A DNA stretch of 24,498 nt from a virus: positions 1 to 24,498 of IMG/VR virus record IMGVR_UViG_3300009419_000092; one strand, 5' to 3'. The notes beneath the pieces were generated by a model. That model was not told the DNA's origin, ran no database searches, and saw only the letters and a list, made by a program, of their open reading frames with translations. A program made the translations under genes and the position numbers. Shown here in pieces: positions 14,040 to 19,976 of this stretch (position 1 is its first letter; the number at the start of each line of letters is the position of its first letter).

Positions 14040-15601
14040 TTAGATAGTCTTGCAATGATGCTGTGTGCTTCGTTTAGTTTGGCAGCAAACAATCTGCGGC
14101 TTTCACGCATTTCACGGCCGGCCATTTCTGCACCACCCGATGCTGCATCTGCTGCACCGAATTCGTCATCCATTGGAACTTCTTCGTTACCTGCATTCAT
14201 ACTGTCCATGCCAGCTTCTGCACCGCCCATGTCGCCACCCATCTCTGCACCCATTGTATCCATTGGGCTTGACTCGCCTGCTAACACAGCAACTGCATTG
14301 CTTAGTTGCTCACGTGCTTGTGTTAATGTGTTTAGAGCTGTTTCTAAAGCAGGAGCAACTGCACCCTTAAATGTTTCAGCTTGCTCTTGACCCATGTTAG
14401 CACGGATAGCGTCAGCTAACTCAATCATGCTCTTTGTCTGATATTGACCCACACGAGTCATCCAACTGGTTAAGTCGTTGACCATATCGGTGCCGGCTGT
14501 AATAGCTTTGGCTTTACCTTCTTCGTCTTCGTTGATTAATCTACGAATACTTTCGTTAACTAGTTTAACGTTTTTTCTATGTTGGCTTTCTTTCATCTTT
14601 TTCTTTCCTGCACGTAATTTAGCTAAGTCGCTCTTTTCAATCTTACCATCGTGATCGGCATCAATCTTTTCTTGATTGCCTGGAAGATTCTTAGAACCTT
14701 CTTTGACCTTAGCGGACTTTTTGGCTTTCTTGACATCGCTGTCATCTCCGCCATCAGTGAATGTATTAGACTTGCGAGTGTAGACTGTGCCTGTGCTAGT
14801 CTGCTTCTTGTCAAACTTGCCAGTAGTCTTTTCTTTTTCTGCACGAGCTTTAGCATCTGCTACAGTTGGGAAACCTTCCTCAACTGCTTCATCATACTTG
14901 TCATACTTATTACGGATCTTGTCAAGATCCTTGCCTTCTTTGCCGGCCTTGGCTAATGCTGCCATGCCGTCTTTACCGTATTTTTCGTGCCCTTTAGCTG
15001 CACGACTCATTGTTTGTTTGTCGCCTTCTTTAACTGCGTATTCTTTTCCGCCGACTTTAACTTTTTCGCCCTTTTGAATACCGTCTGACTTGGCTTTACG
15101 AACTGCTGCACCAAATGCGTTGCCTTCTGTTTTTTCGCCTTCTTTAACTTTTTGGTCTTTTAAACGACCATCAGCTTCTGCTGACCTTAGCATAGCTGCA
15201 CGATCTGCATAGCTACCACGCTTGACATCCTTAGCAGCATCCTTCTCACCTTTAGTAGGATTCTTGACATGCTTCAATGGATCAAACTTTTCAGCTACTT
15301 TCTTTTCTACACCAGACAACTTACGTTCCATAACTCTAATACTTTCACCTAGCATTTCTTTAATGCGAGTGTTTAGCAGTCCCACTAGTTGTTTGTTCTT
15401 CTGATAAGTTTCATTAGTTAAAAGATCATTAAAATTGCTCTTAGCTTCTAACTGATGAATTTCAGTACGAATTTTATTACGAGCATCTTCTAATTGCTCT
15501 CTGCTATACTTGTTAAAGTCGACTTTTACGCCGAACTTTTTGTATAGGTTCTCATTCAATTTATGAGAACTGGTGTGTTGATTAAAATCGGTTGTCTTCA
15601 T
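14036..15601 (-). CDS. Large charged helical protein with EF-hand-like loop, probable structural/prohead protein
   Basis: This is a 521-residue protein in four visible parts. An N-terminal helical domain (about 15-100) contains YSREQLEDARNKIRTEIHQL. A long Lys/Glu/Gly-rich low-complexity middle spans about 100-340. A second helical domain spans about 340-440. A Met/Gly/Glu-rich linker then leads to a last amphipathic helix. At 314-325 the sequence DADHDGKIEKSD is a canonical EF-hand calcium loop (acidic at 1, 3, 5, 9 and 12, Gly at 6, Ile at 8). I associate this architecture with a conserved protein of marine T4-like phages, perhaps of the prohead core, but cannot prove it. The middle region gives long antisense open frames that I treat as artefacts of composition. 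A late box lies upstream. Confidence 0.65.
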   Translation of the reverse strand: MKTTDFNQHTSSHKLNENLYKKFGVKVDFNKYSREQLEDARNKIRTEIHQLEAKSNFNDLLTNETYQKNKQLVGLLNTRIKEMLGESIRVMERKLSGVEKKVAEKFDPLKHVKNPTKGEKDAAKDVKRGSYADRAAMLRSAEADGRLKDQKVKEGEKTEGNAFGAAVRKAKSDGIQKGEKVKVGGKEYAVKEGDKQTMSRAAKGHEKYGKDGMAALAKAGKEGKDLDKIRNKYDKYDEAVEEGFPTVADAKARAEKEKTTGKFDKKQTSTGTVYTRKSNTFTDGGDDSDVKKAKKSAKVKEGSKNLPGNQEKIDADHDGKIEKSDLAKLRAGKKKMKESQHRKNVKLVNESIRRLINEDEEGKAKAITAGTDMVNDLTSWMTRVGQYQTKSMIELADAIRANMGQEQAETFKGAVAPALETALNTLTQAREQLSNAVAVLAGESSPMDTMGAEMGGDMGGAEAGMDSMNAGNEEVPMDDEFGAADAASGGAEMAGREMRESRRLFAAKLNEAHSIIARLSK

Positions 15602-15627
15602 GGCATTTCCAAAAAAGTTATATCTAT

Positions 15628-15635
15628 TATTTATG
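15628..15635 (-). promoter_or_regulatory. Late promoter box (CATAAATA)
   Basis: The minus-strand CATAAATA differs at one base from the T4 late consensus. It includes the TAA stop of the 161-residue gene and lies 26 bases upstream of ATG 15601. Confidence 0.65.
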
Positions 15636-16116
15636 TGATATCAATTAATTTCTTAAAGGATCTTAAGATGCGGGTTTTTAGGGCATCTTTTTGTGTTTTT
15701 GCAATACTGCATCGTGTTTCGTAAAAAATTGACTGGTCCAGTGTAATCTTCTTACGCTTGCTAGCCTGCTGATATAGCTCTTCTTCGAACAGCTTAAATC
15801 CGTAATCTCGGTCTAATTCTATAATCTTAGTATCTTGTATTCTGCCCAATGCTAGATCGTTTGCGATTAGTGCAGCAGATTGTGGGAGATTAAGATTTTC
15901 TCGGTAAACAATATTGCTGCCAGACACAGAATACAGTCCGTCTTTGTTCTTTGTTACAAGAAATTTTTCAAATTTAATAGATCCGTCAGCTTGTTGTATT
16001 GGGATAATATGCCCTTTGGCTTTGAGATCGTGTAGCACACGTTTGGCCAGAGTTTCAAACTTGCTGAATACTCTATCAGGAATTTTTTTCATTTGACGTT
16101 TTGAAAATGTGTTCAT
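15631..16116 (-). CDS. Conserved hypothetical phage protein
   Basis: This 161-residue basic protein has a helical N-terminus (KIPDRVFSKFETLAKRVLHDLKAKGHI), a central beta-rich stretch (IKFEKFLVTKNKDGLYSVSG) and a Lys/Arg-rich C-terminal helix (ALKTRILRSFKKLIDIT). No motif is recognised. Its start overlaps the preceding gene by 41 bases. A second in-frame ATG at 16092 would cut the overlap to 17 bases and is an equally possible start, as neither has a convincing Shine-Dalgarno. The high positive charge would allow nucleic-acid contact, but that is speculation. Its stop codon forms part of the late promoter of the next gene. Confidence 0.55.
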   Translation of the reverse strand: MNTFSKRQMKKIPDRVFSKFETLAKRVLHDLKAKGHIIPIQQADGSIKFEKFLVTKNKDGLYSVSGSNIVYRENLNLPQSAALIANDLALGRIQDTKIIELDRDYGFKLFEEELYQQASKRKKITLDQSIFYETRCSIAKTQKDALKTRILRSFKKLIDIT

Positions 16117-16282
16117 TATCGTTACTTATTTCGTAAATTCCTTTACGCACTAGATTTCTGGCAACAACCTGATCACGTTCTGTTAGACCTGTAATTCTAA
16201 TTTTACCTGTGTGGTTTTCTAAGAAGTTATGTTCTTCGTTAGTAAGTGGCATGGCAACATCTAAAAGTTGAACTATTTTCAT
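16076..16282 (-). CDS. Small hypothetical phage protein
   Basis: This is a 68-residue protein beginning MKIVQLLDVAMPLTNEEHNFL. Residues 13-55 (LTNEEHNFLENHTGKIRITGLTERDQVVARNLVRKGIYEI) read as helix-strand-helix with a final beta hairpin, which resembles a winged-helix element. That is only an impression. It overlaps its upstream neighbour by four bases (ATGA) and its downstream neighbour by 41, so it sits in a coupled series. No other signal is visible. Function unknown. Confidence 0.55.
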   Translation of the reverse strand: MKIVQLLDVAMPLTNEEHNFLENHTGKIRITGLTERDQVVARNLVRKGIYEISNDNEHIFKTSNEKNS

Positions 16283-16845
16283 TTTTGTAGTAAGTCTTTA
16301 GGATTCAATGTCAACTTAGGTACTCCGATGCTGGTTGCTTGACTAGTATCCAGTTCAATACCCTGCGGTCCACTCTTAGTTACTTTAATTTTGCCCACAT
16401 TAGGTAAGTCTATAGTCTGTCCCGGCTTTAGTGCCATTCCTAAATCTTCTGGCTTTTGCATAGGTGCTGCTGCTTGTTGACCACCCATTGCGTTTACAGT
16501 ACCCCTAAGTCCTAGTTGATTTGCAGCCGCATTTTTAATACCCTGCTTTGCCATGCTAGCAACACCTCCTAAACTATCAGCTTTGCCTTTGGTTAATCCG
16601 GAAATAAACGACTGTCCGATGCCCATTGGTTTCTTTGCAGCAGGTTGTGTACCGCCCGGAGTAACCTGAGTTGGACTAGCAGAACCTTGTGCGGGCTGTG
16701 CTCCTACTCCTTGTTTAACTGCATTAGGATCTGTAGGCTGTCCTAGTTTAGGCTGCTGTGCTGCCTGTTGCTGTGCAGCGGCAGCTCTTAATGCATCTGC
16801 CAATGTGGGCTCTGCTTCTTTGAGTAGGAATTCTCTAGCTCTCAT
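16279..16845 (-). CDS. Low-complexity phage protein with conserved C-terminal domain
   Basis: This is a 188-residue protein. It starts with MRAREFLLKE, a short helix also seen at the start of other T4-like structural or assembly proteins. A Gln/Ala/Pro-rich disordered region follows (about 20-75), then a Gly/Ala-rich segment with two hydrophobic stretches (about 75-125). The compact beta-rich C-terminus (145-188) reads IDLPNVGKIKVTKSGPQGIE, then LDTSQATSIGVPKLTLNPKD. The middle could be membrane-interacting but lacks a clear transmembrane helix. Four-base overlaps (ATGA) occur at both ends, so it belongs to the same coupled series as its neighbours. Function unknown. Confidence 0.6.
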   Translation of the reverse strand: MRAREFLLKEAEPTLADALRAAAAQQQAAQQPKLGQPTDPNAVKQGVGAQPAQGSASPTQVTPGGTQPAAKKPMGIGQSFISGLTKGKADSLGGVASMAKQGIKNAAANQLGLRGTVNAMGGQQAAAPMQKPEDLGMALKPGQTIDLPNVGKIKVTKSGPQGIELDTSQATSIGVPKLTLNPKDLLQK

Positions 16846-17219
16846 TTTACGAAGCTCGCAATTTTATCTATATGGCCAGTTACCCAACCTAGCACGGCTG
16901 CACCGCCTAGTAACATATATGTCCATTTGTTTTTAAATTTTTCTAATTCATCAATCTTACCGGCCAGCTCTTCGTGCTGTGCAGATTGTTTATCGTTCAG
17001 CTGATTAGCGTGTTCATAATATTTAGAGGCATTAGTACGATACTCATCAGTCATCACATTTAACTGTGCAAGTACTGTATCTCGAGTATTGTCAAGGCAG
17101 TCGTGCATTTCCTTTACGTCTACTTTTAAATCGTCGAGCTTTTCGTTCACATGGTGCACCTTTGTTTCGACTACGCTCAGTCTTTCTGCTTGAGTAGGCA
17201 TGTTAATAACTTTCCCCAT
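16842..17219 (-). CDS. Coiled-coil protein with C-terminal membrane anchor (XhlA-like architecture)
   Basis: This is a 125-residue protein. Residues 10-95 form a continuous heptad-rich helix (ERLSVVETKVHHVNEKLDDL through HEELAGKIDELEKFKNKW). A single transmembrane helix follows at about 97-113 (YMLLGGAAVLGWVTGHI), with a short basic tail. The layout is that of XhlA-type lysis-associated proteins and of some phage spanin or holin accessory proteins. Sequence identity to these cannot be judged by eye. It would sit in the inner membrane with the coiled coil on one side. It overlaps the next gene by four bases and follows the 140-residue gene after a 24-base gap with a weak Shine-Dalgarno. A lysis role is inference from architecture. 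Confidence 0.6.
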   Translation of the reverse strand: MGKVINMPTQAERLSVVETKVHHVNEKLDDLKVDVKEMHDCLDNTRDTVLAQLNVMTDEYRTNASKYYEHANQLNDKQSAQHEELAGKIDELEKFKNKWTYMLLGGAAVLGWVTGHIDKIASFVK

Positions 17220-17243
17220 TGTTGATTTTCCTATCTAAATTGT

Positions 17244-17666
17244 TTAATCACTACCTAGCAATTTGATAGTTGTATTTTTAAACTCCGGATCCGTTAGATC
17301 AAAAACCGGCTTGTCTATATTTATAGTTTCGGTTAACTTTTGAATAATTGGCACTTGGTCGATATCTCCAAGTAAGCTGCCAATTGGACCAGTTGAGTCT
17401 GCATAAATGCCGTCGCGGTCTGGTCGCAGTCTCCATGTCCATACAGAGTGCTTACCTTTGTATACTCTGCCAAATCCCAGGCCCTTAATATCCACAGTGT
17501 CAACTGTTGGTACTTGGTCGTACTCTACTACGCTGCGTAATTCCACGCACTGCTTTAATGTGATCCAATTTTTAAATTGATCGCCTTGTTGCTGTGTTCC
17601 TTGACTAGGTCTGCGTACTCCTGTATCGGTGATATCGATTAGAGTTTTTATTTCAATTACTTGCAT
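17244..17666 (-). CDS. Conserved hypothetical phage protein
   Basis: This 140-residue protein begins MQVIEIKTLIDITDTGVRRP, a start I associate with a conserved T4-like marine phage protein of unknown function. The body alternates beta strands and turns (FKNWITLKQCVELRS, VDTVDIKGLGFGRVYKGKHSVWTWRLRPDRDG) and has no membrane segment or catalytic signature. A perfect late promoter box is 22 bases upstream, preceded by a strong terminator, so this is the first gene of a late transcription unit that continues into the coiled-coil protein and beyond. Late expression suggests a structural, assembly or lysis role. Confidence 0.65.
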   Translation of the reverse strand: MQVIEIKTLIDITDTGVRRPSQGTQQQGDQFKNWITLKQCVELRSVVEYDQVPTVDTVDIKGLGFGRVYKGKHSVWTWRLRPDRDGIYADSTGPIGSLLGDIDQVPIIQKLTETINIDKPVFDLTDPEFKNTTIKLLGSD

Positions 17667-17687
17667 TATGTACCTACTTTATGTAGA

Positions 17688-17695
17688 TATTTATA
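17688..17695 (-). promoter_or_regulatory. Late promoter box (TATAAATA, perfect)
   Basis: This exact T4 late consensus lies on the minus strand, 22 bases upstream of ATG 17666 and just downstream of a terminator. It is the clearest late promoter in the window. Confidence 0.8.
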
Positions 17696-17705
17696 GTCAA
17701 AAGAA

Positions 17706-17725
17706 AAGGGAGTAAAAACTCCCTT
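17706..17725 (-). terminator. Rho-independent terminator after the 127-residue virion gene
   Basis: Perfect 8-bp stem AAGGGAGT/ACTCCCTT with a four-base loop, followed on the minus strand by TTCTTTT. It lies 21 bases beyond the stop codon at 17746 and insulates the next late promoter. Confidence 0.85.
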
Positions 17726-17745
17726 GTCTCGTGTAACTTAACGAA

Positions 17746-18129
17746 TTAAGATACGTTAGCTGCTAACATACCAGGAACAACAACAGTAGTTGTTACGCCA
17801 GTAGCTGCATCTAGCACTGCTGCTAGACGTTCAGCAAATGTTGGGCTGCTGTCTGTGTCATAAGCTGGACCAGTAGGCTGAGCTGTTGCACCGTCAACCA
17901 TAATTACAAAACCGTTATCAGCACGTGGGCCAATCCAGCTTGTTGTAGCGATAGTTTGGATAGCACGGATGGACTTGCTGAAGTTCCCATCAGTGATAGC
18001 ACCAGTTGTACCGTTTACGCTGTCAGCTGTACCAATACCAGTTCCAGTGATCTTGATAAATGTTTGTTGGTAAGCACTCATCAGAAATTCTGCTGTAACT
18101 CCACCGTGAATTCTATTAATACCAGGCAT
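17746..18129 (-). CDS. Probable virion structural protein
   Basis: This is a 127-residue protein beginning MPGINRIHGGVTAEFLMSAYQQTFIKITGTG. It has a Thr/Gly/Ala-rich, beta-strand-like composition typical of small decoration or tail proteins. The N-terminal RIHGGVTAEFL block recalls a conserved structural protein of marine T4-like phages; this is memory, not a search result. It is isolated in its own unit, with a late-like box and a small hairpin in the leader, an AAGGAGA Shine-Dalgarno before ATG 18129 and a strong terminator behind. A single-gene unit with strong signals at both ends suggests an abundant product. Confidence 0.65.
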   Translation of the reverse strand: MPGINRIHGGVTAEFLMSAYQQTFIKITGTGIGTADSVNGTTGAITDGNFSKSIRAIQTIATTSWIGPRADNGFVIMVDGATAQPTGPAYDTDSSPTFAERLAAVLDAATGVTTTVVVPGMLAANVS

Positions 18130-18155
18130 AATAATCTCCTTAATCGTAATGCCAA

Positions 18156-18170
18156 GCTCCGCTCAGGAGC
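18156..18170 (-). promoter_or_regulatory. Leader hairpin
   Basis: GCTCC and GGAGC pair around a five-base loop in the untranslated leader of the 127-residue gene, about ten bases downstream of a late-like box. It may stabilise the 5' end of the message. Confidence 0.4.
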
Positions 18171-18179
18171 ATTGTAATT

Positions 18180-18187
18180 TTATTTAG
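18180..18187 (-). promoter_or_regulatory. Possible late promoter box (CTAAATAA)
   Basis: The minus-strand CTAAATAA resembles the T4 late box. It lies about 51 bases upstream of ATG 18129 and directly after a possible terminator. Confidence 0.45.
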
Positions 18188-18195
18188 TCCGATTT

Positions 18196-18226
18196 AAAAA
18201 AAACGCCTGATATGCCCAAAAATCAG
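18196..18226 (-). terminator. Possible weak terminator after the 98-residue gene
   Basis: On the minus strand CTGAT and ATCAG form a five-base stem with a ten-base loop, followed by GCG and a run of eight T. The stem overlaps the stop codon at 18223. It is weaker than the other terminators. Confidence 0.35.
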
Positions 18227-18519
18227 TCATCTTTGACATCGCCTTCGACTAGCTTCAGAGTCTTGGCTGTTTCTTTACTGTCACGTAGTTTGCGTATACC
18301 ACGTGTAAATTTAGCAGGATCTGCGGCTTTGATACTGTTTAACAGTCTACGCTCTAGTTCGTATGCAGTTTCGGGATCAAAGTTTTCTTTGATAGACTGA
18401 ATCAAATTGATAGCACTGTCTATCACATGTGTGGCACGACTTTCGATAACTGCTTCAGTATCTTTTTTAACTGCAATATCGTTTAGTTCTTCTAGTAGAC
18501 TACGAGTGTTTCTCTTCAC
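18223..18519 (-). CDS. Conserved hypothetical phage protein
   Basis: This is a 98-residue, highly charged, all-helical protein starting with GTG at 18519. AAAGGAT is about eleven bases upstream as a weak Shine-Dalgarno. Residues 5-65 (RSLLEELNDIAVKKDTEAVIES, then AINLIQSIKENFDPETAYELERRLLNSI) form two or three amphipathic helices. The tail is acidic. I associate the RSLLEEL...PETAYELERRLLN pattern with a conserved small protein in cyanophage-like genomes, function unknown. It is the only minus-strand gene between the plus-strand island and the virion gene, and is flanked by a late-like box and a possible terminator. Confidence 0.6.
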   Translation of the reverse strand: MKRNTRSLLEELNDIAVKKDTEAVIESRATHVIDSAINLIQSIKENFDPETAYELERRLLNSIKAADPAKFTRGIRKLRDSKETAKTLKLVEGDVKDD

Positions 18520-18537
18520 AGTGGTAAATCCTTTTTA

Positions 18538-18545
18538 ATATTTAG
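18538..18545 (-). promoter_or_regulatory. Possible late promoter box (CTAAATAT)
   Basis: CTAAATAT on the minus strand lies 19 bases upstream of the GTG start at 18519 and is the only promoter-like sequence there. Confidence 0.4.
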
Positions 18546-18590
18546 CGTATGTGTTAACAAGTATAGCACACTTATTGGTGTATTAAAACC

Positions 18591-18619
18591 TTGTAATTTG
18601 TGCGGTCGCAGCATATACT
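18591..18619 (+). promoter_or_regulatory. sigma70-like promoter for the plus-strand small genes
   Basis: TTGTAA (18591-18596), a 17-base spacer and TATACT (18614-18619) match the host consensus at four and five of six positions. The leader to ATG 18674 would be about 48 bases. Confidence 0.5.
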
Positions 18620-18673
18620 TACTAAATACTCAGTAGAAACCATGAGTACTACACATTAACACACAGGAAAAAT

Positions 18674-18850
18674 ATGAAGTACATATCAGAAAAAATGCTA
18701 GCCATGTTGGAACGTCTATCCGAAATGTTCCCAGGGTCTAGCTATCAAACTCGCTTAGATCAATATCTAAGTACCAAAGGCATTACCGATGCCGCACAGT
18801 TGGAAAACTATATCCGACAATTTAACTCCCAAAAGGAATCTTACCTATGA
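18674..18850 (+). CDS. Small hypothetical protein (58 residues)
   Basis: The frame from ATG 18674 to TGA 18850 has a good Shine-Dalgarno (AGGAAA, five bases upstream). The product is helical: MKYISEKMLAMLERLSEMF at 1-19, a turn PGSSYQTRLDQYLSTKGITD, and a second helix AAQLENYIRQFN ending in a short polar tail. No domain is recognised. Its stop overlaps the next tiny gene as ATGA. The promoter, ribosome site and coupling together make a real gene likely despite the small size. It may be an early host-takeover protein, which is inference from the sigma70-like promoter. Confidence 0.6.
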   Translation: MKYISEKMLAMLERLSEMFPGSSYQTRLDQYLSTKGITDAAQLENYIRQFNSQKESYL

Positions 18851-18966
18851 AAAACTTTTTAAACACATTATACGAAATTTGCCTAAGCATTGGTCAAGCT
18901 CGTGCTGCCTCCATTCTTGCTCGTCAAGGTAAAATCGAAGAAGCTAAAGCCATATACGGAAACTAA
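18847..18966 (+). CDS. Small hypothetical protein (39 residues)
   Basis: ATG 18847 overlaps the stop of the 58-residue gene by four bases. The product is MKNFLNTLYEICLSIGQARA followed by ASILARQGKIEEAKAIYGN. The C-terminal ARAASILARQGKIEEAKAIY helix resembles short phage and bacterial proteins with an ARxAxxLARxGxxEEAxxL pattern. Function unknown. The TAA stop is directly followed by the late promoter box of the hydrolase gene. Confidence 0.55.
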   Translation: MKNFLNTLYEICLSIGQARAASILARQGKIEEAKAIYGN

Positions 18967-18972
18967 TAAATA
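18965..18972 (+). promoter_or_regulatory. Late promoter box (AATAAATA) abutting hydrolase start
   Basis: AATAAATA on the plus strand overlaps the stop codon of the 39-residue gene and ends five bases before ATG 18978. The expected transcription start falls on or next to the A of that ATG. Confidence 0.55.
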
Positions 18973-18977
18973 TTGGC

Positions 18978-19547
18978 ATGAACTTGGTGTATATTCACGG
19001 GGCCAATGCCACTAGCGAAAGCTTCAACTATATTAGAAATAAAATTGGTAGCGGTATAGATATCAACTACGACAGCCGCAACGGTTTTGAAAACAATCTC
19101 AAAGACATGTTGTCAGAACTAAAAAATGTTAAAGATATTGCATTTGTTGCACATAGTCTAGGCGGAATATATGCCCTACATATTGCCAATGCTATACCCA
19201 AACAAGTATTAGGTGCTGTTACTATCAGTACTCCGTATGGTGGGGCAGAAGTAGCTGATTATGCAAAGTATTTCTTGCCATTCAGCAGACTAATGCGTGA
19301 CATTGGTCCTAGCAGTTGGGTAATGAAGCAGGCTAACAAAATTAAGATTCAACATCCATGGACTAACATAGTCACTGTAAAGGGTCAAAGTGCTTTCATG
19401 ACAGAGCCCAATGACGGTGTTGTTAGTATTGCTAGCCAACGCCATCACGCTGATATGGAACTAATAGAAATAGAATATAATCATTATGAAGTGGTTCTCA
19501 GCGAACAAGCAATTACTATCATTCAGGAACGAACAAAAAAGTTCTAA
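18978..19547 (+). CDS. Alpha/beta hydrolase (lipase/esterase-like)
   Basis: This is a 189-residue protein. An N-terminal strand followed by HGAN at 7-10 supplies the oxyanion-hole region. The nucleophile elbow is AHSLGG at 58-63 with S60 (AHSLGG for the usual GHSLGG). The likely acid is D146 in EPNDGVVS, and the likely base is H169 in YNHYEV. So the Ser-Asp-His triad is complete and in the usual order. TPYGG after the elbow and the DGVVS loop are typical of PGAP1-/triacylglycerol-lipase-like members. No signal peptide or membrane segment is seen, so it acts in the cytoplasm on an unknown ester or thioester. A late promoter box directly precedes the ATG and no Shine-Dalgarno is visible. Confidence 0.85.
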   Translation: MNLVYIHGANATSESFNYIRNKIGSGIDINYDSRNGFENNLKDMLSELKNVKDIAFVAHSLGGIYALHIANAIPKQVLGAVTISTPYGGAEVADYAKYFLPFSRLMRDIGPSSWVMKQANKIKIQHPWTNIVTVKGQSAFMTEPNDGVVSIASQRHHADMELIEIEYNHYEVVLSEQAITIIQERTKKF

Positions 19548-19553
19548 AATCAT

Positions 19554-19587
19554 TTGCTATACATAGGCAGTCTATGTATAATAAATA
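19554..19587 (+). promoter_or_regulatory. Composite early/late promoter
   Basis: TTGCTA (19554-19559), a 17-base spacer and perfect TATAAT (19577-19582) form a sigma70-like promoter. A late box AATAAATA (19580-19587) overlaps its -10. The leader to ATG 19640 is about 50 bases. This gene could thus be transcribed both early and late. Confidence 0.65.
19558..19580. repeat. Perfect 9-bp inverted repeat spanning the promoter spacer
   Basis: TATACATAG and CTATGTATA are separated by five bases and fill the space between the -35 and -10 elements. There is no T-run after it, so it is unlikely to be a terminator. An operator for a dimeric regulator is the simplest reading. Confidence 0.6.
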
Positions 19588-19639
19588 TATAGACAGCAAA
19601 GTTGCTGTTTACACAGACATTACACACAAGGAGAATAAT

Positions 19640-19915
19640 ATGTCAAATTTTGAAACCCCAAAGCTACCAGAAGTTAAATTCAACAAGAACGGTTATGAAA
19701 TCCGTACAGACATCTTGGGCATGGCAAAAAGCCTAGTACAAGAAGACTTCCATGCTAAATTCCAAGGCTGGGAAATGACTGCTACTCGCGATGAGAAGAC
19801 TGGTCAAATCGTTAGCAAGGTAGAAATGCCAAGTTATCCAGGACTTGAAAAAGTTTTAGAAACTGCTGAAAAAATGTATAGTTTTGTCAATGCAGGTGCA
19901 TCTAATAAAAAATAA
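19640..19915 (+). CDS. Conserved hypothetical phage protein (91 residues)
   Basis: The start is ATG 19640, with a near-perfect Shine-Dalgarno AAGGAG seven bases upstream. A longer in-frame opening at 19574 lies inside the promoter and is rejected. The product starts MSNFETPKLPEVKFNKNGYE and contains IRTDILGMAKSLVQEDFHAK, then TATRDEKTGQIVSKVEMPSYPG and a C-terminal helix LEKVLETAEKMYSFV. I associate the PEVKFNKNGYEIR and RDEKTGQxVSxVEMP blocks with a small protein widespread in marine T4-like phages, function unknown. The strong ribosome site and dual promoter suggest an abundant product made throughout infection. Confidence 0.8.
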   Translation: MSNFETPKLPEVKFNKNGYEIRTDILGMAKSLVQEDFHAKFQGWEMTATRDEKTGQIVSKVEMPSYPGLEKVLETAEKMYSFVNAGASNKK

Positions 19916-19950
19916 TATATTAAGGCATAGCCAAAAATAATTTTAGATGT

Positions 19951-19976
19951 AAAAAGGACTCCTAGGAGTCCTTTTT
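19951..19976. terminator. Bidirectional terminator between convergent genes
   Basis: A 26-base perfect palindrome centred on CCTAGG, with AAAAAGGACT at one end and AGTCCTTTTT at the other. It serves the plus-strand 91-residue gene and the minus-strand desaturase. The desaturase stop codon lies within it, so the stem also encodes the last residues of that protein. Confidence 0.85.

Noticed and set aside
14055-15077. Several long plus-strand open frames opposite the 521-residue gene
   Set aside because: They mirror the low-complexity, Lys/Glu/Ala/Gly-rich codons of the minus-strand gene, lack ribosome sites and have Leu/Ser-rich nonsense-like products.
18601-18660. Second late box (CTAAATAC near 18622-18629) for the small plus-strand genes
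   Set aside because: It is possible, but the match is poorer and the sigma70-like promoter explains the unit better. Kept out as too uncertain.
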